From: Deinococcus sp.
GTDB taxonomy: Bacteria > Deinococcota > Deinococci > Deinococcales > Deinococcaceae
Direction of reading: 5' to 3'
DNA length: 5,455 bases
NCBI GenBank assembly: GCA_028287665.1
Contig: JAQBPF010000245.1
Span: forward strand, 1-5,455
Part shown: one piece after another, positions 1 through 5,455 of the stretch
How positions within the stretch are numbered: the first letter of the stretch is position 1
Layout: every line of letters starts with the position of its first letter
The notes under the pieces: generated by a model
The model's database searches: none
Told to the model about the DNA's origin: nothing
What the model saw: the letters and a program-made list of their open reading frames with translations, nothing else
Made by a program: the position numbers and the translations under genes

Positions 1-71
1 GACCATGAACGTTCGGTATGGAGCGTTGCTTTAACAAACGGGCCCGGGCGCGGCGGTGCAGGGGGGAGCGG
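1..71. other. Left-edge segment without a confident gene
   Basis: This is the short stretch beyond the 3' end of the leftward flavoprotein gene. It contains a possible 7-bp hairpin, with arms at 8-14 and 21-27 (one G-U pair) and a six-base loop, followed by a GC-rich run at 40-56. The hairpin lacks an adjacent U-tract in the leftward direction, so it is at best a weak terminator for the flavoprotein gene. One forward frame (from base 1) stays open to a TAG at 73-75 and could be the tail of a rightward gene entering the window. Its predicted end is a Gly/Arg-rich tail typical of translated GC-rich non-coding DNA, so I do not call it. Confidence 0.5.
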
Positions 72-1481
72 CTAGGCTTCCCGAATCTTGCGGTTCAGTT
101 TGTCGGCGGCCACCAGCAGCACGTCCCACACGCCAGAAAAGGGCGGGGCATAGGCAAGGTCGGTATCAAATAGATGCTGAACGGTGCTGCGGCGGTGCAG
201 CAGGGCGGCCACCACATCCACCCGCTTCACGCTGATGTGGCGTGGGCTGACCAACTGCACGCCCAGCAGCCTTCCCGTGCCCACTTCGGCGGTCAGGCGC
301 ACATGAATGGGTTGGGAATCGTTGTAGTACCCGGCGTGGTCGGTGCTGTCTACATCCACGCTTGCGGCCTTCAGACCCAGTGCATCGGCTTCAGCCTGTG
401 TCAGTCCGGTGCGGGCCACCCCCAGATCAAAAACCTTGAAGATGGCGGTGCCCACGATGCCCGGAAAAGTGGCGTCGCCGCCCGCCATATTCACGCCTGC
501 CACGCGCCCCATGCGGTTTGCCGTCAGGCCCAGCGGAATATGTACCTTGCGCTTTGTCACCCCGTGCAGGCTCTCGGTGTTGTCGCCTGCCGCATAGATG
601 CCCGGAACGCTGGTTTCCTGCCGAATATTGACGGCCACCGCGCCCGTTTTGCCGATGCGTGCGCCCGCGGCTTGTGCCAGCTCGGTATTGGGTCTCACGC
701 CCACGGCTACGATCACCAGATCGGCCCGCACCAGCCCTCCTGAAGTCTGCACGCCTGTGACGTGGTGTTCTCCAGTCAGGCCTTCTACCGCTGTGCCGCA
801 CCGCACCTCCACCCCCTTGGCTTCCAACTCGGCCCGCACACGGTGTTGCAACTGTTTGTCCAGCATTCGGCCTGCCACTTCCGGCCCTTTTTCCAGCAGG
901 ATCACGCTCAGCCCGCGGGCGTGCAGGGCCTCGGCCATCTCCAGGCCTATATAACCGCCGCCCACGATGCAGGCGCGTTTGGGGGGCTTGCCGTTGGCCC
1001 CCTGCAAACTGGCTTCAATGGCCTGTCCATCGGGAATGTCGCGCAGCACATGCACGCCGCCCAAGGGGGGTTGTGCCGGTGGGGTCTGTGCCCAGTCGGG
1101 CCGCACGGCGCGGACTCCGGTGGCGATCAGCAGGCGGTCAAAGGGTTCGGTGGTGGTGCGTCCGGCGGCGCGGTCCAGCACGGTGATGGTTCCAGCTTTC
1201 GCGTCCACGCCCGTCACCTCATGCCCGGTGCGGACGCTGATGCCCTGCCCACGCATCCGCTCCGGTGTCCGGGCGATCAGGTCGTCAAAGTCTTCGACCT
1301 CGCCGCCAATCACATACGGCAGGCCGCACGCGCCGTAGCTGATGTACTCGCCGCGCTCAAAGACCACCACTTCGGCTCCCGGATCAAAGCGTTTGGCCCG
1401 GCTGGCGGCACTCATGCCCGCCGCCACGCCGCCAATGATCACGATTCTGCCTCTCTTTCCTGCTGCCGAGGTTGCTCCCAT
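72..1481 (-). CDS. CoA-disulfide reductase / NADH oxidase family flavoprotein
   Basis: A 469-residue cytoplasmic FAD-dependent pyridine nucleotide-disulfide oxidoreductase. Visible features in order are an N-terminal FAD-binding GGxAAG turn (residues 17-22), the single-cysteine active site SYGACGLPY (48-56, Cys52), an NAD(P)H-binding VGGGYIG motif (173-179) whose second strand ends in Glu197 (acidic, which favours NADH), the second FAD motif YAAGD (296-300), and a C-terminal dimerisation domain from about 340. HAGYYN (382-387) and YAPPFS (444-449) match positions of the catalytic tyrosines of staphylococcal CoA-disulfide reductase (Cdr). Family members reduce CoA disulfide, or O2 or peroxide, through one redox cysteine. 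Length is slightly above the usual 440-450, owing to about ten extra N-terminal residues. There is no fused rhodanese domain. The start is chosen from ATG at 1481, which has no Shine-Dalgarno but a TANNNT box at leaderless spacing. Family is clear; the exact substrate (CoA disulfide, O2, polysulfide) cannot be read from sequence. Confidence 0.93.
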   Translation of the reverse strand: MGATSAAGKRGRIVIIGGVAAGMSAASRAKRFDPGAEVVVFERGEYISYGACGLPYVIGGEVEDFDDLIARTPERMRGQGISVRTGHEVTGVDAKAGTITVLDRAAGRTTTEPFDRLLIATGVRAVRPDWAQTPPAQPPLGGVHVLRDIPDGQAIEASLQGANGKPPKRACIVGGGYIGLEMAEALHARGLSVILLEKGPEVAGRMLDKQLQHRVRAELEAKGVEVRCGTAVEGLTGEHHVTGVQTSGGLVRADLVIVAVGVRPNTELAQAAGARIGKTGAVAVNIRQETSVPGIYAAGDNTESLHGVTKRKVHIPLGLTANRMGRVAGVNMAGGDATFPGIVGTAIFKVFDLGVARTGLTQAEADALGLKAASVDVDSTDHAGYYNDSQPIHVRLTAEVGTGRLLGVQLVSPRHISVKRVDVVAALLHRRSTVQHLFDTDLAYAPPFSGVWDVLLVAADKLNRKIREA

Positions 1482-1493
1482 ACAGGCAGGCTA
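1482..1493 (-). promoter_or_regulatory. Putative leaderless -10 box for the flavoprotein gene
   Basis: Read leftward, TAGCCT (1493 to 1488) is followed by exactly six bases and then the ATG at 1481. This fits the TANNNT-N6-ATG arrangement reported for leaderless Deinococcus genes, with transcription starting at the A of the start codon. No good Shine-Dalgarno lies in front of the ATG; the only purine-rich match, GGCGGG, is too far away. No convincing -35 hexamer is visible at 16-18 bp. The call is an inference from spacing and motif. Confidence 0.55.
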
Positions 1494-1516
1494 TCCCGCC
1501 TCACCCGCCGCACGGG

Positions 1517-1528
1517 TACCATGCAGGC
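1517..1528 (+). promoter_or_regulatory. Putative leaderless -10 box for the aminotransferase gene
   Basis: TACCAT at 1517-1522 is followed by six bases and then the ATG at 1529, the same TANNNT-N6-ATG geometry as the diverging gene. No ribosome binding site stands at normal spacing, so the mRNA probably begins at the start codon. A -35 element is not evident. The box also supports choosing ATG 1529 over an upstream in-frame TTG at 1472 that would run into the neighbouring gene. Confidence 0.55.
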
Positions 1529-2719
1529 ATGACCGATACCGCCGCCCGCCCCGGTTTGACCACGGCTGATCTGCCTGCTTACACCCCCCTCAACCGGGAA
1601 CGCCTGATCGCGCCCGGCCCAGTCGAGGTCGATCCCCGCGTGCTGCTGGAACTGGCCCAGCCACAGATGCACCACCGGGCGGCGGCGGGCATTGCCAAAC
1701 TGATGGAAGCCCGCGCCAAACTGACCCAGTTGTTGGGCGATCCCTACGACGCCGTGATCACCACCAGCAGCGGCACCGGAGCCTTCGAGGGCGCGCTGGT
1801 CAGTCTGGTGCCGGAAGGGGCCAAGGTCGTGAACGCGCAGGCCGGAAAATTCAGCGAACGCTGGGGCGAGATGGCCGGACGTCTGGGCTACAACGCGCAG
1901 ATCGTGGCGAAACCCTGGGGTGAAGTTCTTGACCCGCAGGAGGTGGCCGACGCCGCCCGTGATGCTCACACCCTGCTGATCACCCACAGCGAAACCAGCA
2001 CCGGGGCGCTGCACGATCTGGCGGCCATCTCGCAGGCGGCCCGTGCCCAGAACCCTGACCTGATCATCATTGCCGACTGCATTACCAGCTACGGCGTGGC
2101 CGAATTGCGCCCGGCGGCCTGGGGCGTGGACGTGATCGTGTCGGGCAGTCAGAAGGGGACGGCCACTCCCCCCGGCCTGGGCTTCGTGCTGTTTTCTCCC
2201 GAAATCCAGACCCGGCTGATCAAGAACACGCCACGCGGGTTTTACCTGGATATGCACCGCGAACTGACCGGGCAAAAGGCAGGCAGCACGCCCCAGACGC
2301 CCGCCATCAACCTGATCTATGCCCTGTCTTTGTCGCTGGAGCGGTTGCTGTGCGTCCCGCTGGACGTGCTGTGGGCCGAGAAACGCCGTCAGGCCGACGC
2401 GCTGATTGCTGCCGGAACCGCAATGGGCGCGCCTGCCTGGGCACCGCGCACCAGCCCCGCCGTGGCCGTCCTGACGCCGCCTGCCGGAATCACGGGCCGT
2501 CAGGTCTCCGCCCGCCTCGCCGAGATGGGCCAGCGTGCCCTGCCCGGTCAGGCTCCGCACGAAGACACCGTGTTCCGCGTGTCCACGATGGGCTACGCCG
2601 ACCGCTACGACGCCCTGGCCATTGCCGGAATTTTGGAAGAATGCTTTGCCAGCCTCGGCGTCAGCGTGCAGCGTGGAGCAGCGGTGCAGGCAGCCTGGGC
2701 AGCGCTTCAGGTCAACTGA
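1529..2719 (+). CDS. Class-V PLP aminotransferase (serine-pyruvate / alanine-glyoxylate type)
   Basis: A 396-residue cytoplasmic pyridoxal-phosphate enzyme of fold type I, class V. Visible landmarks are the N-terminal substrate-side motif APGPVEVDP (28-36), the cofactor phosphate loop TSSGTGA (79-85), HSETSTG (153-159), the Asp that contacts the pyridine nitrogen in ADCITSYGV (Asp183), the Schiff-base lysine in SGSQKG (Lys209), and a C-terminal FRVSTMG (349-355) whose Arg350 should bind the substrate carboxylate. All catalytic residues are present and the length is normal. Members transfer an amino group between serine or alanine and pyruvate or glyoxylate; some act on phosphoserine-like, purine-catabolic or other substrates, so the donor/acceptor pair is not fixed here. 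It diverges from the flavoprotein gene with 47 bp between starts. It ends 26 bp before the -35 of the ribosomal cluster promoter and is probably a single-gene unit. Confidence 0.92.
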   Translation: MTDTAARPGLTTADLPAYTPLNRERLIAPGPVEVDPRVLLELAQPQMHHRAAAGIAKLMEARAKLTQLLGDPYDAVITTSSGTGAFEGALVSLVPEGAKVVNAQAGKFSERWGEMAGRLGYNAQIVAKPWGEVLDPQEVADAARDAHTLLITHSETSTGALHDLAAISQAARAQNPDLIIIADCITSYGVAELRPAAWGVDVIVSGSQKGTATPPGLGFVLFSPEIQTRLIKNTPRGFYLDMHRELTGQKAGSTPQTPAINLIYALSLSLERLLCVPLDVLWAEKRRQADALIAAGTAMGAPAWAPRTSPAVAVLTPPAGITGRQVSARLAEMGQRALPGQAPHEDTVFRVSTMGYADRYDALAIAGILEECFASLGVSVQRGAAVQAAWAALQVN

Positions 2720-2745
2720 GCGACTCTCAGAACGTAAGCCAACCC

Positions 2746-2774
2746 TAGACACCCGCCCCCTCTATCTCTATACT
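2746..2774 (+). promoter_or_regulatory. Sigma-70-type promoter for rpmG-secE-nusG
   Basis: TAGACA (2746-2751) is a 5/6 match to the -35 consensus and TATACT (2769-2774) a 5/6 match to the -10. They are separated by an optimal 17 bp. Transcription would begin near 2781, giving an approximately 153-nt leader before rpmG. It lies just after the aminotransferase stop, as expected for a strong housekeeping promoter that isolates the ribosomal cluster from the upstream gene. This is the best canonical promoter I can see in the window. Confidence 0.7.
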
Positions 2775-2780
2775 TGGAAT

Positions 2781-2933
2781 GTTGCCCGCCAGAAGGCGGG
2801 TTCTTTACCAGCATAACCAGAGGACACCTGACCAGAATGGACAGAGTAGCCCCAACGGTTTTCCCGCAGCAGCGGAGTGCTGGGAGCAGGGCTCAGAGGC
2901 GCGTGCGCTTCCCTCTGCGAAAGGAGTTTGAAC
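2781..2933 (+). promoter_or_regulatory. Structured 5' leader and RBS of rpmG
   Basis: This is the predicted untranslated leader from the inferred start near 2781. It holds three simple hairpins: 2785-2790 with 2795-2800, CAGCA (2867-2871) with TGCTG (2878-2882), and CAGAGG (2894-2899) with CCTCTG (2912-2917). The last ends four bases before the AAGGAG Shine-Dalgarno at 2921-2926, which is seven bases from the ATG. No tRNA and no recognisable riboswitch is present. An open frame crosses the leader in phase with rpmG, but the Shine-Dalgarno and the conserved MAKDGPR start set the true beginning. Function in regulation is inferred only. Confidence 0.5.
2785..2806 (+). terminator. Compact GC-rich hairpin with T-rich 3' flank
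   Basis: CCCGCC (2785-2790) pairs with GGCGGG (2795-2800) around the loop AGAA, followed by TTCTTT. By shape it could be a short Rho-independent terminator for the aminotransferase gene, whose stop is 65 bases upstream. However, it also lies only about four bases downstream of the predicted start of the rpmG transcript, so it may be the first stem-loop of that mRNA, perhaps protecting its 5' end. The T-run is interrupted and the stem is only 6 bp, so termination is uncertain. Confidence 0.4.
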
Positions 2934-3101
2934 ATGGCGAAAGACGGCCCCCGTATTATCGTGAAGATGGAAAGCACCGCTGGAACAGGCTTTTACTACA
3001 CGACCACCAAAAACCGCCGCACCACGCAGACCAAACTGGAACTGCGTAAGTACGACCCCGTTGCCAAAAAGCACGTCGTCTTCAAGGAGAAGAAAGTCTG
3101 A
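2934..3101 (+). CDS. rpmG: 50S ribosomal protein L33
   Basis: A 55-residue basic protein of the large ribosomal subunit, located near the E-site tRNA region in known structures. The family pattern is plain: [13 protein letters not shown] (17-29), then LELRKYDP (36-43), then a lysine-rich C-terminus ending VVFKEKKV. It has no cysteines, so it is the zinc-independent type rather than the CxxC zinc-ribbon type. Length matches Deinococcus-Thermus L33. The start at 2934 is set by AAGGAG seven bases upstream and by the typical MAKD-like N-terminus. It is the first gene of the cluster, with secE 82 bases downstream. Confidence 0.96.
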   Translation: MAKDGPRIIVKMESTAGTGFYYTTTKNRRTTQTKLELRKYDPVAKKHVVFKEKKV

Positions 3102-3107
3102 TCTCCG

Positions 3108-3167
3108 GGGGCCGCCTTCCTGCATCTGCGGGTCAGGCGGCTCCACTGGGTCGGCTTTCTTTCTTTT
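3108..3167 (+). terminator. rpmG-secE intergenic hairpin plus pyrimidine tract (attenuator-like)
   Basis: A 10-bp stem (3108-3117 with 3135-3144, one G-U) is capped, after a small internal loop, by a second 5-bp stem (3119-3123 with 3128-3132) and an ATCT loop. Ten bases later a CTTTCTTTCTTTT tract runs from 3155 to 3167. The tract is not directly adjacent to the stem, so this is not a textbook intrinsic terminator. An alternative GCCG (3111-3114) / CGGC (3152-3155) pairing would bring paired bases up to the tract. It could act as a partial terminator, a processing site or a stabilising 3' end for rpmG mRNA. Confidence 0.42.
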
Positions 3168-3183
3168 AGGCGCAGGTGAACGC

Positions 3184-3363
3184 ATGAACTTGATTCAGTA
3201 CTTCCGGGACGCCCGCGCGGAATTGTCCCGCGTGACGTGGCCCACCCGCCAGCAGGTGCTGGAAGGCACGCAGGCCGTGCTGATTTTTGTCGTGGCACTC
3301 ACCCTGATCGTGTTCATTATGGACCGTGTGTTCGGCCTGGCCGTTCGGGCGCTCCTCCCATAA
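3184..3363 (+). CDS. secE: Preprotein translocase subunit SecE
   Basis: A 59-residue inner-membrane protein, the clamp-like small subunit of the SecYEG protein-conducting channel. The sequence shows the conserved amphipathic segment [15 protein letters not shown] (11-25), the surface helix that lies along SecY, followed by one hydrophobic transmembrane helix at about residues 31-52. This is the short single-helix form usual outside the gamma-proteobacteria. The start at 3184 is chosen because AGGTG stands five bases upstream and the protein then begins [10 protein letters not shown], as in the family. The frame stays open back into rpmG, but that extension has no family similarity. nusG follows after 10 bases, the common secE-nusG pairing. 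Confidence 0.96.
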   Translation: MNLIQYFRDARAELSRVTWPTRQQVLEGTQAVLIFVVALTLIVFIMDRVFGLAVRALLP

Positions 3364-3373
3364 GGCGGCTGAC

Positions 3374-3946
3374 ATGAGTATTGAATGGTACGCCGTGCAT
3401 ACCTACGTGGGTCAGGAAGACCGCGTGCAAGACCAACTGATGGACCGGGCCAAGAAACTGGGCATGTATTACACCAAGATTTTTCAGGTGTTGCAGCCCA
3501 GCGAGGAAGCGGTAGAACTGCGTGAAGGCGGCAAGAAAGAAACCGTCAAGCGCAAACTGTTTCCGGGTTATGTGTTCGTGCAGATGGACGTCGAAGATGA
3601 TGACGCACCCGGCGAACTGGGCGAATCCTGGGAAGTGGTGCGCGGCACCAACGGCGTCACCGGCTTCGTCGGCACCGCCACGCGCCCCGTGCCCCTTTCT
3701 CACGATGAGGTTCAGCGTCTGTTGGCCTCGGTGGGTGTGGCGGCTCAGCCTGTGGTCGAAGAAGCTCCGCGCATCAAGGTCAGCCTCAAACCCGGCGATA
3801 TGGTTCGGGTCACAGGCGGCCCTTTTGCCGACTTCAGCGGCATCATCAGCGAAGTCAACGCTCCTCAGGCCAAGGTCAAGGTACTCGTCAGTATCTTCGG
3901 CCGCGAAACCCCTGTCGAACTCGATTTCGCACAAGTCAGCAAGTAA
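3374..3946 (+). CDS. nusG: Transcription termination/antitermination factor NusG
   Basis: A 190-residue cytoplasmic elongation factor that binds the RNA polymerase clamp through its NGN domain and contacts Rho or ribosomal protein S10 through its KOW domain. The NGN domain spans about 1-118, with [11 protein letters not shown] (5-15), [13 protein letters not shown] (59-71) and the [11 protein letters not shown] stretch (90-100). The KOW domain covers about 138-190, with [16 protein letters not shown] (141-156) and the [16 protein letters not shown] end (170-185). There is no extra inserted domain. The start at 3374 follows AAGGCGG with five bases between; upstream in-frame codons overlap secE and are not NusG-like. 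It probably shares a transcript with rpmG and secE. Confidence 0.97.
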   Translation: MSIEWYAVHTYVGQEDRVQDQLMDRAKKLGMYYTKIFQVLQPSEEAVELREGGKKETVKRKLFPGYVFVQMDVEDDDAPGELGESWEVVRGTNGVTGFVGTATRPVPLSHDEVQRLLASVGVAAQPVVEEAPRIKVSLKPGDMVRVTGGPFADFSGIISEVNAPQAKVKVLVSIFGRETPVELDFAQVSK

Positions 3947-4030
3947 GGCCAGTGTGTTCCCTCTGCCTCCTGCCGTCAGGTACTAGGCAAACAGGGGCAA
4001 CAGGCAGTAAAATCAAAAAGTTGCTGTCAA

Positions 4031-4047
4031 TTCACTCCAAGAGTGAA
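4031..4047 (+). repeat. Perfect 7-bp inverted repeat upstream of rplK
   Basis: TTCACTC (4031-4037) and GAGTGAA (4041-4047) form a perfect stem with a CAA loop. As DNA it could be a dyad operator; as RNA, a small hairpin. It has no U-tract after it, so it is not a terminator. It lies 87 bases before the rplK start, just downstream of an A-rich run. Function unknown. Confidence 0.5.
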
Positions 4048-4117
4048 GCCCCATACCGGGCAGGCAGAACTTAGCGTCAGCACCCCGCCGCCACCTATAC
4101 AGGGCGTTTGGGGGAGC

Positions 4118-4125
4118 TAAGGAGG
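4118..4125 (+). promoter_or_regulatory. Strong Shine-Dalgarno of rplK
   Basis: TAAGGAGG matches the 16S anti-Shine-Dalgarno over eight bases and sits eight bases before the ATG at 4134, fixing the rplK start. It is much stronger than the sites in front of secE and rplA. Confidence 0.85.
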
Positions 4126-4133
4126 CACAAGGC

Positions 4134-5444
<1,311 letters not shown>

Positions 5445-5455
5445 GTGGCGAACGA
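5445..5455 (+). CDS. rplJ: 50S ribosomal protein L10, N-terminal fragment cut by window edge
   Basis: Only the GTG start and two further full codons (Met-Ala-Asn) plus two bases are inside the window. Identification rests on order (rplK-rplA then rplJ in most bacteria), the strong Shine-Dalgarno, and the leader-like structured region in front. L10 forms the base of the L7/L12 stalk on the 50S subunit and, as the L10(L12)4 complex, usually represses its own operon. The protein itself cannot be checked from three residues. Confidence 0.75.

Larger units (their letters stand above)
3947..4133 (+). promoter_or_regulatory. nusG-rplK intergenic region / rplK leader
   Basis: This is 187 bases with no plausible gene. 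It holds a pairing of CTGCCT (3963-3968) with AGGCAG (4002-4007) that encloses a small CCTG/CAGG hairpin (3969-3980). An A-rich stretch (4008-4019) comes next, then a perfect 7-bp hairpin at 4031-4047, and a lone TATACA (4096-4101) resembling a -10 without a good -35. No intrinsic terminator is evident after nusG. In other bacteria L1 represses its own operon by binding the mRNA ahead of rplK, so this is where such a site would be expected, but I cannot identify the L1 motif with confidence. Confidence 0.5.

Noticed and set aside
1..75. Forward frame open from base 1 to TAG at 73-75, which would overlap the flavoprotein stop as a convergent CTAG junction
   Set aside because: Only 24 codons are visible and the end is Gly/Arg-rich, as expected from translating GC-rich non-coding DNA. 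Sequence left of the window would settle it.
762..1532. 256-codon plus-strand open frame opposite the flavoprotein gene
   Set aside because: His/Gly/Gln-rich shadow frame with no family motifs; the opposite strand encodes a complete flavoprotein.
1439..2752. 437-codon open frame on the minus strand opposite the aminotransferase gene
   Set aside because: It is an antisense shadow created by GC-rich codon use. It also overlaps the start of the flavoprotein gene and shows no recognisable domain, whereas the plus frame has all PLP-enzyme motifs.
3061..3183. In-frame N-terminal extension of secE reaching back into rpmG
   Set aside because: The extension is Ser/Gly-rich, overlaps the L33 gene and the intergenic hairpin, and does not look like SecE. 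The start at 3184 has a ribosome site and the family N-terminus.
3102..3183. tRNA gene between rpmG and secE
   Set aside because: The inverted repeats do not form a cloverleaf; there is no T-loop GTTCRA-type sequence and no acceptor stem pairing.

Overview
The window looks like a GC-rich chromosomal segment from a Deinococcus or a close relative. The support is the gene order rpmG-secE-nusG-rplK-rplA-rplJ, a 55-residue cysteine-free L33, a 59-residue single-pass SecE, a short 190-residue NusG, strong GC bias, and two promoters of the TANNNT-N6-ATG leaderless type reported as common in Deinococcus. The assignment comes from reading the sequence only; no database search was run.

Layout. Positions 1-71 hold no confident gene. 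A leftward gene (72-1481) encodes an FAD/NAD(P)H flavoprotein of the CoA-disulfide reductase / NADH oxidase family. It diverges from a rightward gene (1529-2719) for a class-V PLP aminotransferase of the serine-pyruvate / alanine-glyoxylate type. The two start codons are only 47 bp apart, and each has a TANNNT box exactly six bases upstream, so both genes are probably transcribed as leaderless mRNAs from mutually overlapping promoters.

From 2746 onward the window is a translation/transcription gene cluster. A good sigma-70-type promoter (TAGACA-17 bp-TATACT) precedes a structured leader of about 150 nt, then rpmG (L33), secE (translocase subunit) and nusG (elongation factor). A 187-bp non-coding gap follows, then rplK (L11) and rplA (L1), which overlap by 8 nt. 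The 191-nt segment after rplA is rich in inverted repeats and sits where the L10 autoregulatory leader is found in many bacteria. It ends with a strong Shine-Dalgarno and the first codons of rplJ (L10), which runs off the window.

The genes of the right half work together: L33, L11, L1 and L10 are 50S subunit proteins, NusG couples RNA polymerase to ribosome and Rho functions, and SecE is a core part of the SecYEG channel. The left pair are metabolic enzymes with no evident link to the ribosomal cluster. I see no mobile element, CRISPR array, tRNA or rRNA, and no evidence of a novel multi-gene system. The parts worth a second look are regulatory: the back-to-back leaderless promoters, the hairpin at the 5' end of the rpmG transcript, the rpmG-secE hairpin with its pyrimidine tract, and the competing structures in the rplA-rplJ leader.
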